Part shown: positions 45,651 through 54,035 of the stretch, piece after piece
Layout: the number at the start of each line of letters is the position of its first letter
Position numbering within the stretch: position 1 is the first letter of the stretch
Origin: Acetobacterium tundrae
Lineage (GTDB): Bacteria; Bacillota; Clostridia; Eubacteriales; Eubacteriaceae
Assembly (NCBI RefSeq): GCF_008086615.1
Contig: NZ_RXYB01000003.1
Span: 124,001 to 188,000 of the forward strand
DNA: 64,000 nt
Reading direction: 5' to 3'
The notes under the pieces: model-generated
What the model saw: the letters and a program-made list of their open reading frames with translations, nothing else
Databases searched by the model: none
Told to the model about the DNA's origin: nothing
Program-made: the position numbers and the translations under genes

Positions 45651-46949
45651 ATGAACATAACCGAAGCCATCAACTATATCGAAGCTACGCACAAGTTCGG
45701 CACCCGACTGGGACTTGAAAGCATGAAAAACCTGCTTGCTGAAATGGGTAATCCGCAAGACAAACTTAAATTCATCCACGTTGCCGGGACAAACGGAAAA
45801 GGTTCCACATCAGCCATGATTGCCGCCACATTAAAAAATGCCGGTTACAACACTGGTCTTTTTACTTCACCTTTTTTGGAAAAGTTTAATGAACGCATTC
45901 AGCTGAATAATGTACCCATCGATGACGAAAGTCTTGTTGCTGCCACCAGCTTTGTAAAAGAACGAATCGAAGTTCTGCTCGCTCAGGGCGAGCCCCATCC
46001 GACGGAATTTGAAATGGTCACCGCGGTCGGACTCCAGTATTTTTATGAAAAACGCACCGACATCGTGGTGCTTGAAGTCGGCTTGGGAGGCCGCCTTGAT
46101 GCCACCAATATTATTAAAGATCCGGTCGCTGTCGTCATCATGAGCATCAGTCTGGACCACACCGATTATCTCGGTGAAACCGTCGCTGAAGTTGCCTTCG
46201 AAAAAGCTTCCATTATTAAGGAAGGCTCCGATGTGGTTGTTTATCCTCAGGATCCTGAAGCGTTAAAGGTCATTCTTGATTTCGCCAAATCAAAAAATGC
46301 ATCCGTGATACTGGCAGATCCTAAGGACATTTCCATTGAAAGTTTTGACGGCCATTCCCAAACCTTGAAATATCTGGGCGACCATTTGGATCTGGATACT
46401 TTTCAGCTAAAACTATTAGGCAGTCATCAATCCCTTAATTGTCTTACTGCTCTTGAAGTGATTGCATTGCTGATTAAAAAGGGTTATCACATCAATTCCG
46501 ATCACATTAAAGCGGCATTATCTGCGGTTACTTTCCCCGGACGTTTCGAAATATTTTTAGAATCCCCGGTTGTGCTTATTGATGGTGCGCATAACAGCAA
46601 TGGGATTCAGGCCTTTGTCAAAAATATGAACCAATACTTCCCCGGAAAAACAATCAACCTGTATTTCGGAATGCTGGCAGATAAAGATATTGAAGTCTCC
46701 TTGTCATTCTTGGTTCCCATTGCCACCACTATTCATACTCTGACTCCCAACAGCGATCGAGCGATGCCGGCAGAAACAATGGCTGCTCTCATTCATGATA
46801 GCTACGGAAAAACCGTTGATTTTTATGACACGATGGATGCGGCGGTCAAAAGCATCGACCTGACTAAAAAAGATGAAGTCAATGTTTTTGTCGGTTCTCT
46901 CTATATGATTGGAGAAGCCCGAACTTTGATTCGCAAGAATTTAATGTAA
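45651..46949 (+). CDS. folC: Folylpolyglutamate synthase / dihydrofolate synthase
   Basis: A 432-residue Mur-ligase-type enzyme adding glutamate to folates. P-loop HVAGTNGKGSTSAMIAATL (about residue 44), GLFTSPFLEKFNERI, VVLEVGLGGRLDATN, SLDHTDYLGET and FPGRFEI are all present. The ATG at 45651 follows AGGAGG; the frame upstream lies inside the cyclo-ligase gene. Second gene of the folate operon, followed by a strong terminator. Confidence 0.97.
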   Translation: MNITEAINYIEATHKFGTRLGLESMKNLLAEMGNPQDKLKFIHVAGTNGKGSTSAMIAATLKNAGYNTGLFTSPFLEKFNERIQLNNVPIDDESLVAATSFVKERIEVLLAQGEPHPTEFEMVTAVGLQYFYEKRTDIVVLEVGLGGRLDATNIIKDPVAVVIMSISLDHTDYLGETVAEVAFEKASIIKEGSDVVVYPQDPEALKVILDFAKSKNASVILADPKDISIESFDGHSQTLKYLGDHLDLDTFQLKLLGSHQSLNCLTALEVIALLIKKGYHINSDHIKAALSAVTFPGRFEIFLESPVVLIDGAHNSNGIQAFVKNMNQYFPGKTINLYFGMLADKDIEVSLSFLVPIATTIHTLTPNSDRAMPAETMAALIHDSYGKTVDFYDTMDAAVKSIDLTKKDEVNVFVGSLYMIGEARTLIRKNLM

Positions 46950-46963
46950 TCAATCGAGTAGCT

Positions 46964-46994
46964 AGAAATCCGGATAATTAATCCGGATTTCTTT
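46964..46994 (+). terminator. Terminator of the folate operon
   Basis: AGAAATCCGGAT and ATCCGGATTTCT form a perfect 12-bp stem, with TTTCTTT at the end. Confidence 0.9.
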
Positions 46995-47133
46995 GCTCTC
47001 ACAGAACCGTGCTTCAGACTGTCTAGCAAATAGATAAAAATAATATTTTCAAGTCAATTAATACCGTCTACAATTAACATTTGCTAGAAAAACGTGTCGT
47101 TCATCTGCATAATTCGATGAACACCCTATATTT

Positions 47134-47763
47134 TCATGCCAAACTTTTAAATTTTAGTATCAAGTCTAGTACCGGGAACTTGCTAAACAAACGCTTAAGA
47201 TTATAAGCGATAAACATGGATGCGGATTCAGCATTTACTGAATCAATCCCTTTCTCAGAAAATAAGTGTAGCCCAGGGTTCGTTTAATGGTTCCAAATGG
47301 ATATTCCACGATACAACGCCTTTGTTTGTAGATCTCATTATTCAGATGGGTGTTCTCTGCAACTTTATCCAGTATTTCTTCGTGTTCCCATCTTTGAACA
47401 CTTATGCCCGTAACAGACGTTGTACATGCTGATCTTTTAGGACAATTATCACAGTCAGCACATTTATATCGTTTATATTTCATCCCATTTTTTGAGGTAT
47501 TCTCGAAAAAATATAACTTCTTTCTTTCTGGACACTGATAAATATCCTGATCGGTATCGTAGAGAAATCTATCTTTTCGATATTCATTGTTTTTTGTTTT
47601 ATTATTTGCTTTTGACCGTTTAATAAATATCGTCAGTTTCTTATCTACACATTGCTTTATTTCTGAAGCATTATAATAGCCGGTATCCACGACAACCATC
47701 ATTTTTCTTTTCTTCAAAAGACTTTTCGTTTTAGTGCCATATTTGATAGTTGATTTTCGTCGT
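47134..47763 (-). pseudogene. Broken IS1182-type transposase, C-terminal half
   Basis: The minus strand reads a transposase tail: MVVVDTGYYNASEIKQC (catalytic-Asp region of a DDE fold), a Cys cluster YKCADCDNCPKRSACT, then RRCIVEYPFGTIKRTLGY. A stop after GLIQ at 47235 is followed in another frame by SASMFIAYNLKRLFSKFP and a stop at 47134, so a frameshift breaks the end. Upstream the frame closes near 47765 and the N-terminal half is missing. It is a dead insertion sequence; no terminal repeats could be defined. Confidence 0.8.
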
Positions 47764-47860
47764 TAATATCGTTGACTGTTTCCACATCGATGAGTCCCAG
47801 GTCTTCAAAGTACTGGTTCACTTATGTTCCGCTCCAACAACCGCCATCAAGACCTTCCCG

Positions 47861-47962
47861 TTGCCGGAAACGCCCTTGCTTACAGTTTGTCTTCCCAATT
47901 AACCAGGTGACAGGTCTTCTTTCAGACCATTAGCTCGGCAACATGCCTCGCAAACTAAAAAG
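47861..47962. repeat. 102-bp direct repeat, left copy
   Basis: About 92% identical by eye to 51459-51560 in the same orientation. The two copies bracket 3.5 kb of kinase, truncated EAL gene and decayed genes. Its right end, CTAAAAAG, doubles as the T tract of the kinase terminator. On the minus strand a frame conserved in both copies reads EACCRANGLKE and then stops; whether it is a coding scrap or an RNA element is open. Confidence 0.85.
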
Positions 47963-47986
47963 AGCACCGCAATACGGTGCTTTTGA
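47957..47986 (-). terminator. Terminator of the FGGY kinase gene
   Basis: GCACCG and CGGTGC pair across a short loop, followed on the minus strand by CTTTTTAG. The T tract lies within the end of the 102-bp repeat. Confidence 0.75.
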
Positions 47987-48015
47987 AAAAACAAGGATTA
48001 AAATATTTACGCTGC

Positions 48016-49569
48016 TTATTTAGGCGGTTGAATCGCCTCGATCTTAGACCAGAGTTTAAATATTTCATCAAGCGGTCCATTGAATATTTCCTGACGCACT
48101 TCAAAGACTTTATTATAGAAATCATTGTATTCAGCTTGTGGTGTAAAGGTCCGGGTTTCCTGAGACCATTTTTTAACAGTCTGGATCATATCAGATACAT
48201 AGCCGGTTCCGTGAGCGGCAATAACGCAATTTCCTAAAGCTCCGGTATCCTGAGTGGAAATGACAGTATACGGTACGTTCAGCATATCGGATTTGATCTG
48301 ATTCCATATCGGCGATTTTGCTCCACCGCCAACTCCAATAACACGATCATAATACACGCCCTGTTCTTCTAATGATTTGAGGAAAAGCAGGTATTCGTAA
48401 GCAACCGATTCCATCATTGAACGCCACAGATGAGCCTGATTGTGGCTGGGAGTCAATCCCATAAAAGTTCCTTTTGCATCCGGCCAGGAAGGTGTCATCG
48501 TACCTGTAAGATAGGGGGCAAAAAGCAGGTTCAGTGCTCCGGCAGGGACCGCATCAGCGAGAGCGTCCATCATCGGATAGGCGGGAGAAATTCCTTTTAA
48601 GTTCAAGATACCATCGCGATACCAGCCACGAGAAAATCCACCAGATGATAGACAGCCCCAGAGACATAGTTCATCCGGGAATATATGTTTGCTTGTAACC
48701 AGTACTTTATTGTTGACAGCTGCCTGGATGTCGGTCGTGATAAAGGTCATGATTGATGCGGTGCCAGCCACGTCAAATGCCTGTCCGGATCCGACAACGC
48801 CAGCTCCCAGCGTTGAAACCATCAGATCGCCGGCTCCGGCAATAAGAGGCGTACCTACCTTCAATCCAGTCCGTCGTGCTACCTCTTCGCAAACACCACC
48901 AACCACTTCCCACGGCGCAACAATTTTTGGCAGGATATCAGTCGGCACTTCAAACATTTTAAACTGGCGTTCGGACCAGGTATTTTTTTCAAGATCAAAC
49001 CCAACGAGCCAACCTGAAGCCATGGACCAATCAACATACGCGTCTTTTGCTTTAAATCCGCCTAATTTTCCGGTAACGAATGGCGAAATATTTACGAATT
49101 TTTTTGCTTTTTCAACGTATGGTATTTTATTCTTGTATAGCCATCGCATGACCATCGGTACACAGTCCGGGCCTATCCCGGTTTTTCCGCTTTCCTGTAC
49201 CCAGATGGGTTCGCAGTTTTCCCGGATTTGAGCCGCCTCTTCCTGGGCACGCATATCGAGATATGGAATAAAAGGCCCGACCGGATTAAAATCTTCGTCA
49301 ACGGGAACAGTTCCGTCGACAATCCCGCTGGAAGATATTCCCTTGATCGCTTCGCCTGGCACACCTGACTTTTGCAGACACTCGGTGATACCGTTTACAA
49401 TATTTTCGAAATACTTCATTGCATTCATTTCCACCCAGCCGGGATGAGGATATGAGAATTCATTTTCAGCGAAAGCTTCTGCCATGCAAATCCCGTCAAC
49501 GTCGTATAATGCCACTTTTGTTCCCATTGTTCCACAATCAAATCCGATAAAACAAGGTTTCGTCATCAT
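48016..49569 (-). CDS. FGGY-family carbohydrate kinase (xylulokinase-like)
   Basis: A 517-residue intact kinase. N-terminal GFDCGTMGTKVALYDVDG is the ATP phosphate-1 motif; SSSGIVDGTVPVD and AGAGDLMVSTLGAG are hexokinase-fold blocks, and IGVGGGAKSPIWNQIKSDML is the FGGY signature near the C-terminus. It phosphorylates a pentulose, polyol or related sugar; the substrate is not assignable, and no sugar transporter, isomerase or regulator gene is adjacent. An AGGAGG site precedes the ATG. It is the only healthy gene in a segment of broken genes bracketed by direct repeats, so it was probably acquired or kept as cargo. Confidence 0.92.
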   Translation of the reverse strand: MMTKPCFIGFDCGTMGTKVALYDVDGICMAEAFAENEFSYPHPGWVEMNAMKYFENIVNGITECLQKSGVPGEAIKGISSSGIVDGTVPVDEDFNPVGPFIPYLDMRAQEEAAQIRENCEPIWVQESGKTGIGPDCVPMVMRWLYKNKIPYVEKAKKFVNISPFVTGKLGGFKAKDAYVDWSMASGWLVGFDLEKNTWSERQFKMFEVPTDILPKIVAPWEVVGGVCEEVARRTGLKVGTPLIAGAGDLMVSTLGAGVVGSGQAFDVAGTASIMTFITTDIQAAVNNKVLVTSKHIFPDELCLWGCLSSGGFSRGWYRDGILNLKGISPAYPMMDALADAVPAGALNLLFAPYLTGTMTPSWPDAKGTFMGLTPSHNQAHLWRSMMESVAYEYLLFLKSLEEQGVYYDRVIGVGGGAKSPIWNQIKSDMLNVPYTVISTQDTGALGNCVIAAHGTGYVSDMIQTVKKWSQETRTFTPQAEYNDFYNKVFEVRQEIFNGPLDEIFKLWSKIEAIQPPK

Positions 49570-49808
49570 ATTTACCTCCTAAAGCAATATAATATTGAAT
49601 AGAAAAATTAAAAGTACCGGATGTACAAAAATGATGCATTCGGCTTCCCAATATAAATAAGGAATCAACAGATACCTTTTAGGAACGCAAAAAAATACAG
49701 AATCTTAAAGAGCGGCGGATTATTGTTGCCTGTCTGAATCAATGACTTGATCGATCTTCAAATGCTATTTGAGTACATTGTAATGACTAAATCAAGCAAA
49801 AAGCAACA

Positions 49809-49849
49809 GTGAAAATATTTTCACTCTTATTGAAATCGAAAATATTTTC
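49809..49849. promoter_or_regulatory. Twin palindromic operators upstream of the kinase
   Basis: GTGAAAATATTTTCAC (49809-49824) and GAAAATATTTTC (49838-49849) repeat the same perfect palindrome 27 bp apart. On the minus strand TTGCTT and TACAAT, 18 bp apart, lie just downstream toward the kinase gene. The regulator is unknown. Confidence 0.6.
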
Positions 49850-49862
49850 ATGTTTAAGTGTT

Positions 49863-50288
49863 TTATTTCTTTTCAGACAGCCCATTTTTCTGGTACAAAT
49901 TGATATACCTCTCTTTTTCCAGCGGTTTGCTAAAAAAGAATCCCTGAAAAATCGCGGCTCCATTTTTAAGAAAATATTCAAGCTGTTCATGGGTTTCGAT
50001 TCCTTCACAGATAGCCTGCATATTGAGTTTTTCAGCCATTGTCAATATGGTGGTTGCGAGACTGTTTTTTTCTTCCAACACGGAATTCTGAATGAAGGCC
50101 TTGTCTATTTTGATGAAATCAAACGGCAGTTTGCTGACGATGCCCAGTGATGAGTAACCTTTTCCAAAATCATCCAATACAATCATGATGCCAAGATCCT
50201 TTAATTCGTTGATACATTCTTGTGTTGATTCATAAACGGTTTTATTGGAGAAATATAGCCGCTTGGCCGGTCTCCTTCTGAGTCCCAT
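49863..50288 (-). pseudogene. Truncated EAL-domain gene
   Basis: 141 residues matching only the second half of an EAL phosphodiesterase: IMIVLDDFGKGYSSLG, FIKIDKAFI, AICEGIETHEQL and FQGFFFSKPLEKE. The EAL motif and the first metal ligands are missing, and the first eight residues are unrelated sequence, so the 5' part was cut away. It cannot hydrolyse c-di-GMP. Not a close copy of the EAL domain at the start of the window. Confidence 0.82.
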
Positions 50289-50393
50289 AATCCTGCATTA
50301 ATTAACAATTAATACATCAAATAATCTGCCATCTATAAATTAAAATGGGTGTGCTCCATAAATTTTCAACCAGGATTTGCCTATACAAACAAG

Positions 50394-51124
50394 TCATTCA
50401 ATACGTGTCCCCACTGAACCGTCAACACTTACTCTGAATTTCGGGCCTCCATAATCGGTGATTATCATAAAGTTACCGGATACACCATCCAACTGCCAGA
50501 TATCAATGCCGTTGACTTTTTCACTTTCTGTGCCATCCATTCCGACGCGGTTCAGCCCCCCTTCAGCGCTGTACCGTAATATAACAAATCGCCATCAGCA
50601 CTGGCTGTTCCGGCCTTCCTGAATTCCGGCAGCTGATATTTCACGGGAAATAAAAATAAAAGCAACCGTATTTTCCGTAACCACGGTGCGTTCTGTCCAA
50701 TCGTTTTTTATCCTAACAAGCTGTCCTTCTGTCACATAATAGACACGATCATCACTTTGATAAATCCAACCCAGGTTCATCAAAATGCCGGCAGGATTTC
50801 CTGCTTCTTCCGCTGTCAGCTGATTGGCAACTTTGAAGTCCTTGAAAAGACCGAGGGATGATATTCCATTATGGGCCAGAACAAAAAGAATCCCCAGCCC
50901 TACCAAAATTGAAAAATAGGCGACTACAGAATGATCTTTTTTATGACCGCCATAATGGCAGTTATAAATCCCAGAATACCCAGAAAAACAATTCCAAAAG
51001 TTGGCACGGGAATCCCCATCGGCAGCATTTTCAACAGTATGAGGATAATGAAAAGTACAGTGATGGCAATGGCACTTTTTCCTAACCTTGTTTTTGGCAA
51101 AATTGCAATTTTGATAAATCTCAT
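50394..51124 (-). pseudogene. Frameshifted membrane-anchored, propeller-like (DUF5050-type) gene
   Basis: Pieces of one protein appear in different frames. Residues from 51124: MRFIKIAILPKTRLGKS and two hydrophobic segments; after an A6 run near 50938 the frame shifts to DHSVVAYFSILVGLGILF, then GNPAGILMNLGWIYQSDD and RVYYVTEGQLVRI; near 50620 it shifts again to ASADGDLLYY and once more to GGLNRVGMDGTESEKV, ending VSVDGSVGTRIE at 50394. The Y-Y-...-L-R-I repeats suit DUF5050 beta-propeller-like domains. Three frame breaks indicate a dead gene. Confidence 0.65.
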
Positions 51125-51458
51125 TCCTTTACTTTAGATTTTGTCAATCATTTCATTTTATTTATACCCCAAACTGGGTAAAGTAATAGCAACGGAGGTT
51201 GGCAAAGATGAAAAATTTGATATTAAAGACTGATCTTATCAATTCTTTCCCCGCCTTGAATTGCCGAAATTTTCGTTGCTTCTGATTTGGTCAATGCATT
51301 TCTCTTGTCTCTGATTATATTTTTCGGTCATACCAAAAACGAAGGAAAATTTGAAGAAATGTCTGTATATGAAGTGTCCGAGTTACAATTTTTTTTACAA
51401 AGTTAAATCGTACCCCAGAATATCGGCTTTAAAATTGGCTCGGTGGAAGAAAAACACC
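51125..51458. other. Intergenic DNA without a recognisable gene
   Basis: A minus-strand frame IRDKRNALTKSEATKISAI (about 51315-51230) looks protein-like but has no start or ribosome site; it may be another gene scrap. Nothing else supportable. Confidence 0.4.
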
Positions 51459-51560
51459 ATGCCGGAAACACCCTTGCTTACAGCTTATCTTCCCAATTAG
51501 TCAGGTGACAGCTCTTCTTTCAGACCATTAGCTCGGCAACATGCCTCGTAAACTAAAAAG
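51459..51560. repeat. 102-bp direct repeat, right copy
   Basis: About eight differences from 47861-47962, same orientation. As in the left copy, its right end CTAAAAAG abuts a hairpin and serves as the T tract of the terminator of the neighbouring minus-strand gene, here dusB. Confidence 0.85.
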
Positions 51561-51581
51561 ACAAACCTTAATGGTTTGTCA
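51555..51581 (-). terminator. Terminator of the dusB operon
   Basis: GACAAACC and GGTTTGTC pair around a 5-nt loop, followed on the minus strand by TTTTTAG. Confidence 0.8.
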
Positions 51582-51637
51582 GAGGTTGTCAGCAAAATCG
51601 TCCTGGAGAGACTTACTTTTTGTCTTTGTTGCTGCGA

Positions 51638-52642
51638 TTAGTCGCGTTCTATTTCGCCGTTTAGGAGCGCAATCACGGTATCCTTATCAGCCGCTCTAAA
51701 CAGCTCATTCCTTAATACGGTCGCGTGCTTAAGCCCTTTGGTGTAGGCCGCCAGATGCTTTCGCATTTCTCGAAGACCGGCTTCTTCATTTTTCAAAAGA
51801 CATAATAACTCAATATTTTTCAGTGCCACTTTTATTTTTTCCTGGGGTGTTGGTTTTTCAGCTTCTTGACCGGTTTTCAAATAATGATTTATTTCTCGAA
51901 ATACAAACGGATTGCCAATGGCCGCTCGGCCAATCATTAAGCCATCCGCTCCGGTCGTTTCGATCGCTTTTTTGGCCGCTTCTCCGCTGTTGATATCGCC
52001 GTTTAATATAATGGGTATCCCGGCATTTTTCTTCACTTCGCCGATAATATTCCAATTAGCTTTCCCGGCATAATAAGCTTCTCGGGTTCTTCCATGAATG
52101 GTCAGAGCGGCTGCTCCGGCTTCTTCAATACCTTCGGCAATTTCTCGAATATTGATGGTTTCATCATCCCAGCCGATCCTTGTTTTTACAATCAGCGGTT
52201 TTTTAGAAGCCACCGCCAAAGCTTTTACCACTTTAAATAATAACTCCGGTGTTTTCAGCAAAGCTGATCCCTCTCCGTTTTTCGTTATTTTCGGGGCGGG
52301 ACAGCCGGCATTAAAATCTAAAAAGGTATAGTCTGTTTCATTAATATAATTTTCAACCACTTCACTTAAAATATCTGGTTCAGACCCAAATATTTGGATG
52401 CCGGCAGGCGTCTCCTCTTTAGCGGTGATCATCAGTTCGGCGGTCTTATGATCCTTATAATAAAGACCCTTCCCGCTGATCATCTCCGTAAAAGTTACAC
52501 CGGCTCCATATTCTTTTGAAATCAATCGAAAGGGTAGATTGGTATAGCCTGCCAAAGGTGCCAGAAAAAGAGGGTTTGTTATTAAAATATCGCCAATTTT
52601 AAATTCTGCATGCATCATTTTCGTCGAAAAATCTTCCTTCAT
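51638..52642 (-). CDS. dusB: tRNA-dihydrouridine synthase
   Basis: A 334-residue FMN enzyme reducing uridines in tRNA. FLAPLAGYTNLPFRLIS and TFTEMISGKGLYY open the barrel, the catalytic Cys lies in DFNAGCPAPKITKNGEGSAL, and IHGRTREAYYAGKANW, LNGDINSGE and DGLMIGRAAIGNP are the flavin and tRNA-binding blocks. It lies 9 bp after coaX in the ftsH-thioesterase-coaX-dusB run, matching Bacillus gene order. The ATG at 52642 has a weak AGGGA site; an in-frame ATG nine codons on is an alternative. Confidence 0.95.
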   Translation of the reverse strand: MKEDFSTKMMHAEFKIGDILITNPLFLAPLAGYTNLPFRLISKEYGAGVTFTEMISGKGLYYKDHKTAELMITAKEETPAGIQIFGSEPDILSEVVENYINETDYTFLDFNAGCPAPKITKNGEGSALLKTPELLFKVVKALAVASKKPLIVKTRIGWDDETINIREIAEGIEEAGAAALTIHGRTREAYYAGKANWNIIGEVKKNAGIPIILNGDINSGEAAKKAIETTGADGLMIGRAAIGNPFVFREINHYLKTGQEAEKPTPQEKIKVALKNIELLCLLKNEEAGLREMRKHLAAYTKGLKHATVLRNELFRAADKDTVIALLNGEIERD

Positions 52643-52651
52643 CTTTCATCC

Positions 52652-53422
52652 CTAACGTATATTTTTGTCATGAATGATCTTTAACCCTTTAAGGGAAAGC
52701 TGGGGATCATAAACATCGATCGTATCTGTTTCCTGATAAAACAGGCGACCATATCCGCCAGTTGCTACCACCTTCATATTTTTCAGCCCGGTTTCCTTCT
52801 TAAATTGCTTAATAATATATTCTACCTGTCCGATATATCCATAAACCAGGCCCGCCTGCATGCTGGTGACGGTATCTTTTGCCAATATTGAAGCTGGTTT
52901 TTTTATTTCAATATTTGGTAATTTTGCTGCGCTTTTCCATAAAGCGTCAATTGAAATCTGAATTCCCGGCGACGTAACCCCAGCCGAAAAAACACCCTCG
53001 GCGGTAATATAATCAAAGGTGGTGGCCGTTCCAAAATCAATCACGAGAACGGGGCCGCCATAAATAGTATAAGCTGCCACTGCATCGACAACGCGATCCG
53101 CCCCAATTTCTGATGGGTCAGCGGTGTTAATTGGCATACCTGTTTTTATTCCTGGTCCCACCACCATTGATTCCAGACCAATGAATTTCTTAATGCCGTT
53201 ATTTAAAGAATACATTATATTGGGTACAACAGAAGCTACGATGACACTGCTTATTTTATCAAGCGACACCCTGGAATTTGAAAAAAACGATTGAATCAAG
53301 ACCCCATATTCATCTGATGTTCTGGGCGTTTTTGTAACAAAACGCCAGGAACAAAGAATTTCATCTCCCTGAAGCACTGCTAATTCTGTATTCGTATTGC
53401 CAACATCAATAGCTAAAATCAT
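52652..53422 (-). CDS. coaX: Type III pantothenate kinase
   Basis: A 256-residue ASKHA-fold kinase, first step of coenzyme A synthesis. LAIDVGNTNTELAVL is the phosphate motif, GADRVVDAVAAY and DFGTATTFDYI hold the catalytic Asp and ATP site, and ATGGYGRLF is conserved. Type III kinases are not feedback-inhibited by CoA and need a monovalent cation (known of the family). It lies 9 bp after the thioesterase gene and 9 bp before dusB. AGGAGG precedes the ATG. Confidence 0.97.
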   Translation of the reverse strand: MILAIDVGNTNTELAVLQGDEILCSWRFVTKTPRTSDEYGVLIQSFFSNSRVSLDKISSVIVASVVPNIMYSLNNGIKKFIGLESMVVGPGIKTGMPINTADPSEIGADRVVDAVAAYTIYGGPVLVIDFGTATTFDYITAEGVFSAGVTSPGIQISIDALWKSAAKLPNIEIKKPASILAKDTVTSMQAGLVYGYIGQVEYIIKQFKKETGLKNMKVVATGGYGRLFYQETDTIDVYDPQLSLKGLKIIHDKNIR

Positions 53423-53431
53423 TTTTTCCTC

Positions 53432-53833
53432 CTAAAGGTTCTCTTTAATCTTTTTCATCGCTTTTTTCATAAATCGGCTCTTGTCAACTATAACGCGTTG
53501 GTGGGTCGCTTCCCCTATTTTTTCTATTCTATCCCATGCTTCAATTTTAAAATTCAAAGCTCTTTTTTCCTGACTCATCAACGTTACTTTAACCTTAATT
53601 TCCATCCCCACAGGAGAAGCCGCCATGTGTTTTAAATTGATCTGAACCCCGACCGTTGTATTTTCTTCGGACAGCGTCAGGTCTGATCCTTCAAATGCGG
53701 TATTCTCCATCCAGGCTACCAAACGTGGTGTGGCCAATACTGCTTCGCCACCGCTGCCTAAAGCCAAGGCCGTATCTTCTTCATTGACAAAGAATTTTTT
53801 TTCATAGCAGGTTCCTATTTTAATTTCATCCAT
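53432..53833 (-). CDS. Hotdog-fold thioesterase, FlK-like
   Basis: A 133-residue single hotdog domain. VLATPRLVAWMENTA, TVGVQINLKHMAASPVG and ATHQRVIVDKSRF are the conserved blocks of the fluoroacetyl-CoA thioesterase-like family; the Thr/Glu/His set (Glu42 region, His69) is present. It hydrolyses short acyl-CoAs; the true substrate is unknown and fluoroacetate is unlikely. Sitting between ftsH and coaX it may recycle CoA next to CoA synthesis (inference). GGAGG precedes the ATG. Confidence 0.9.
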   Translation of the reverse strand: MDEIKIGTCYEKKFFVNEEDTALALGSGGEAVLATPRLVAWMENTAFEGSDLTLSEENTTVGVQINLKHMAASPVGMEIKVKVTLMSQEKRALNFKIEAWDRIEKIGEATHQRVIVDKSRFMKKAMKKIKENL

Positions 53834-53996
53834 ATTTCAAATTTCCTCCAACTATTTCAAATTTGATGGTATCTTATTTATTATCTTAAAGAAAGCCATT
53901 ATAACATAACGACTGGGTGGATAGACAATCAGTTTGCTCAGAAATCATACCGACAACTGATTAACGATTGTCAGCATAACCGTTCTTTAACAGTTT

Positions 53997-54023
53997 GAAA
54001 GCCGTTATAAAATAACGGCTTTC
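53997..54023 (-). terminator. Hairpin after ftsH
   Basis: GAAAGCCGTTAT pairs perfectly over 12 bp with its complement around AAA, 12 bp after the ftsH stop. There is no T tract on the minus strand, so termination may be weak; it could instead protect the mRNA end. Confidence 0.6.
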
Positions 54024-54035
54024 GGATAATACTGT

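Noticed and set aside
47861-47962. Riboswitch (c-di-GMP-I, SAM or cobalamin) in the 102-bp repeat
   Set aside because: Fragments such as GGTTGCC/CTAATGGTC-like pieces recall GEMM RNA, but the order is wrong and the core GGGACGCAAAGC is absent; SAM and B12 consensus boxes are also missing.
47861-51560. Diversity-generating retroelement (template/variable repeat pair)
   Set aside because: Differences between the copies are not confined to adenines, and no reverse transcriptase gene is present.
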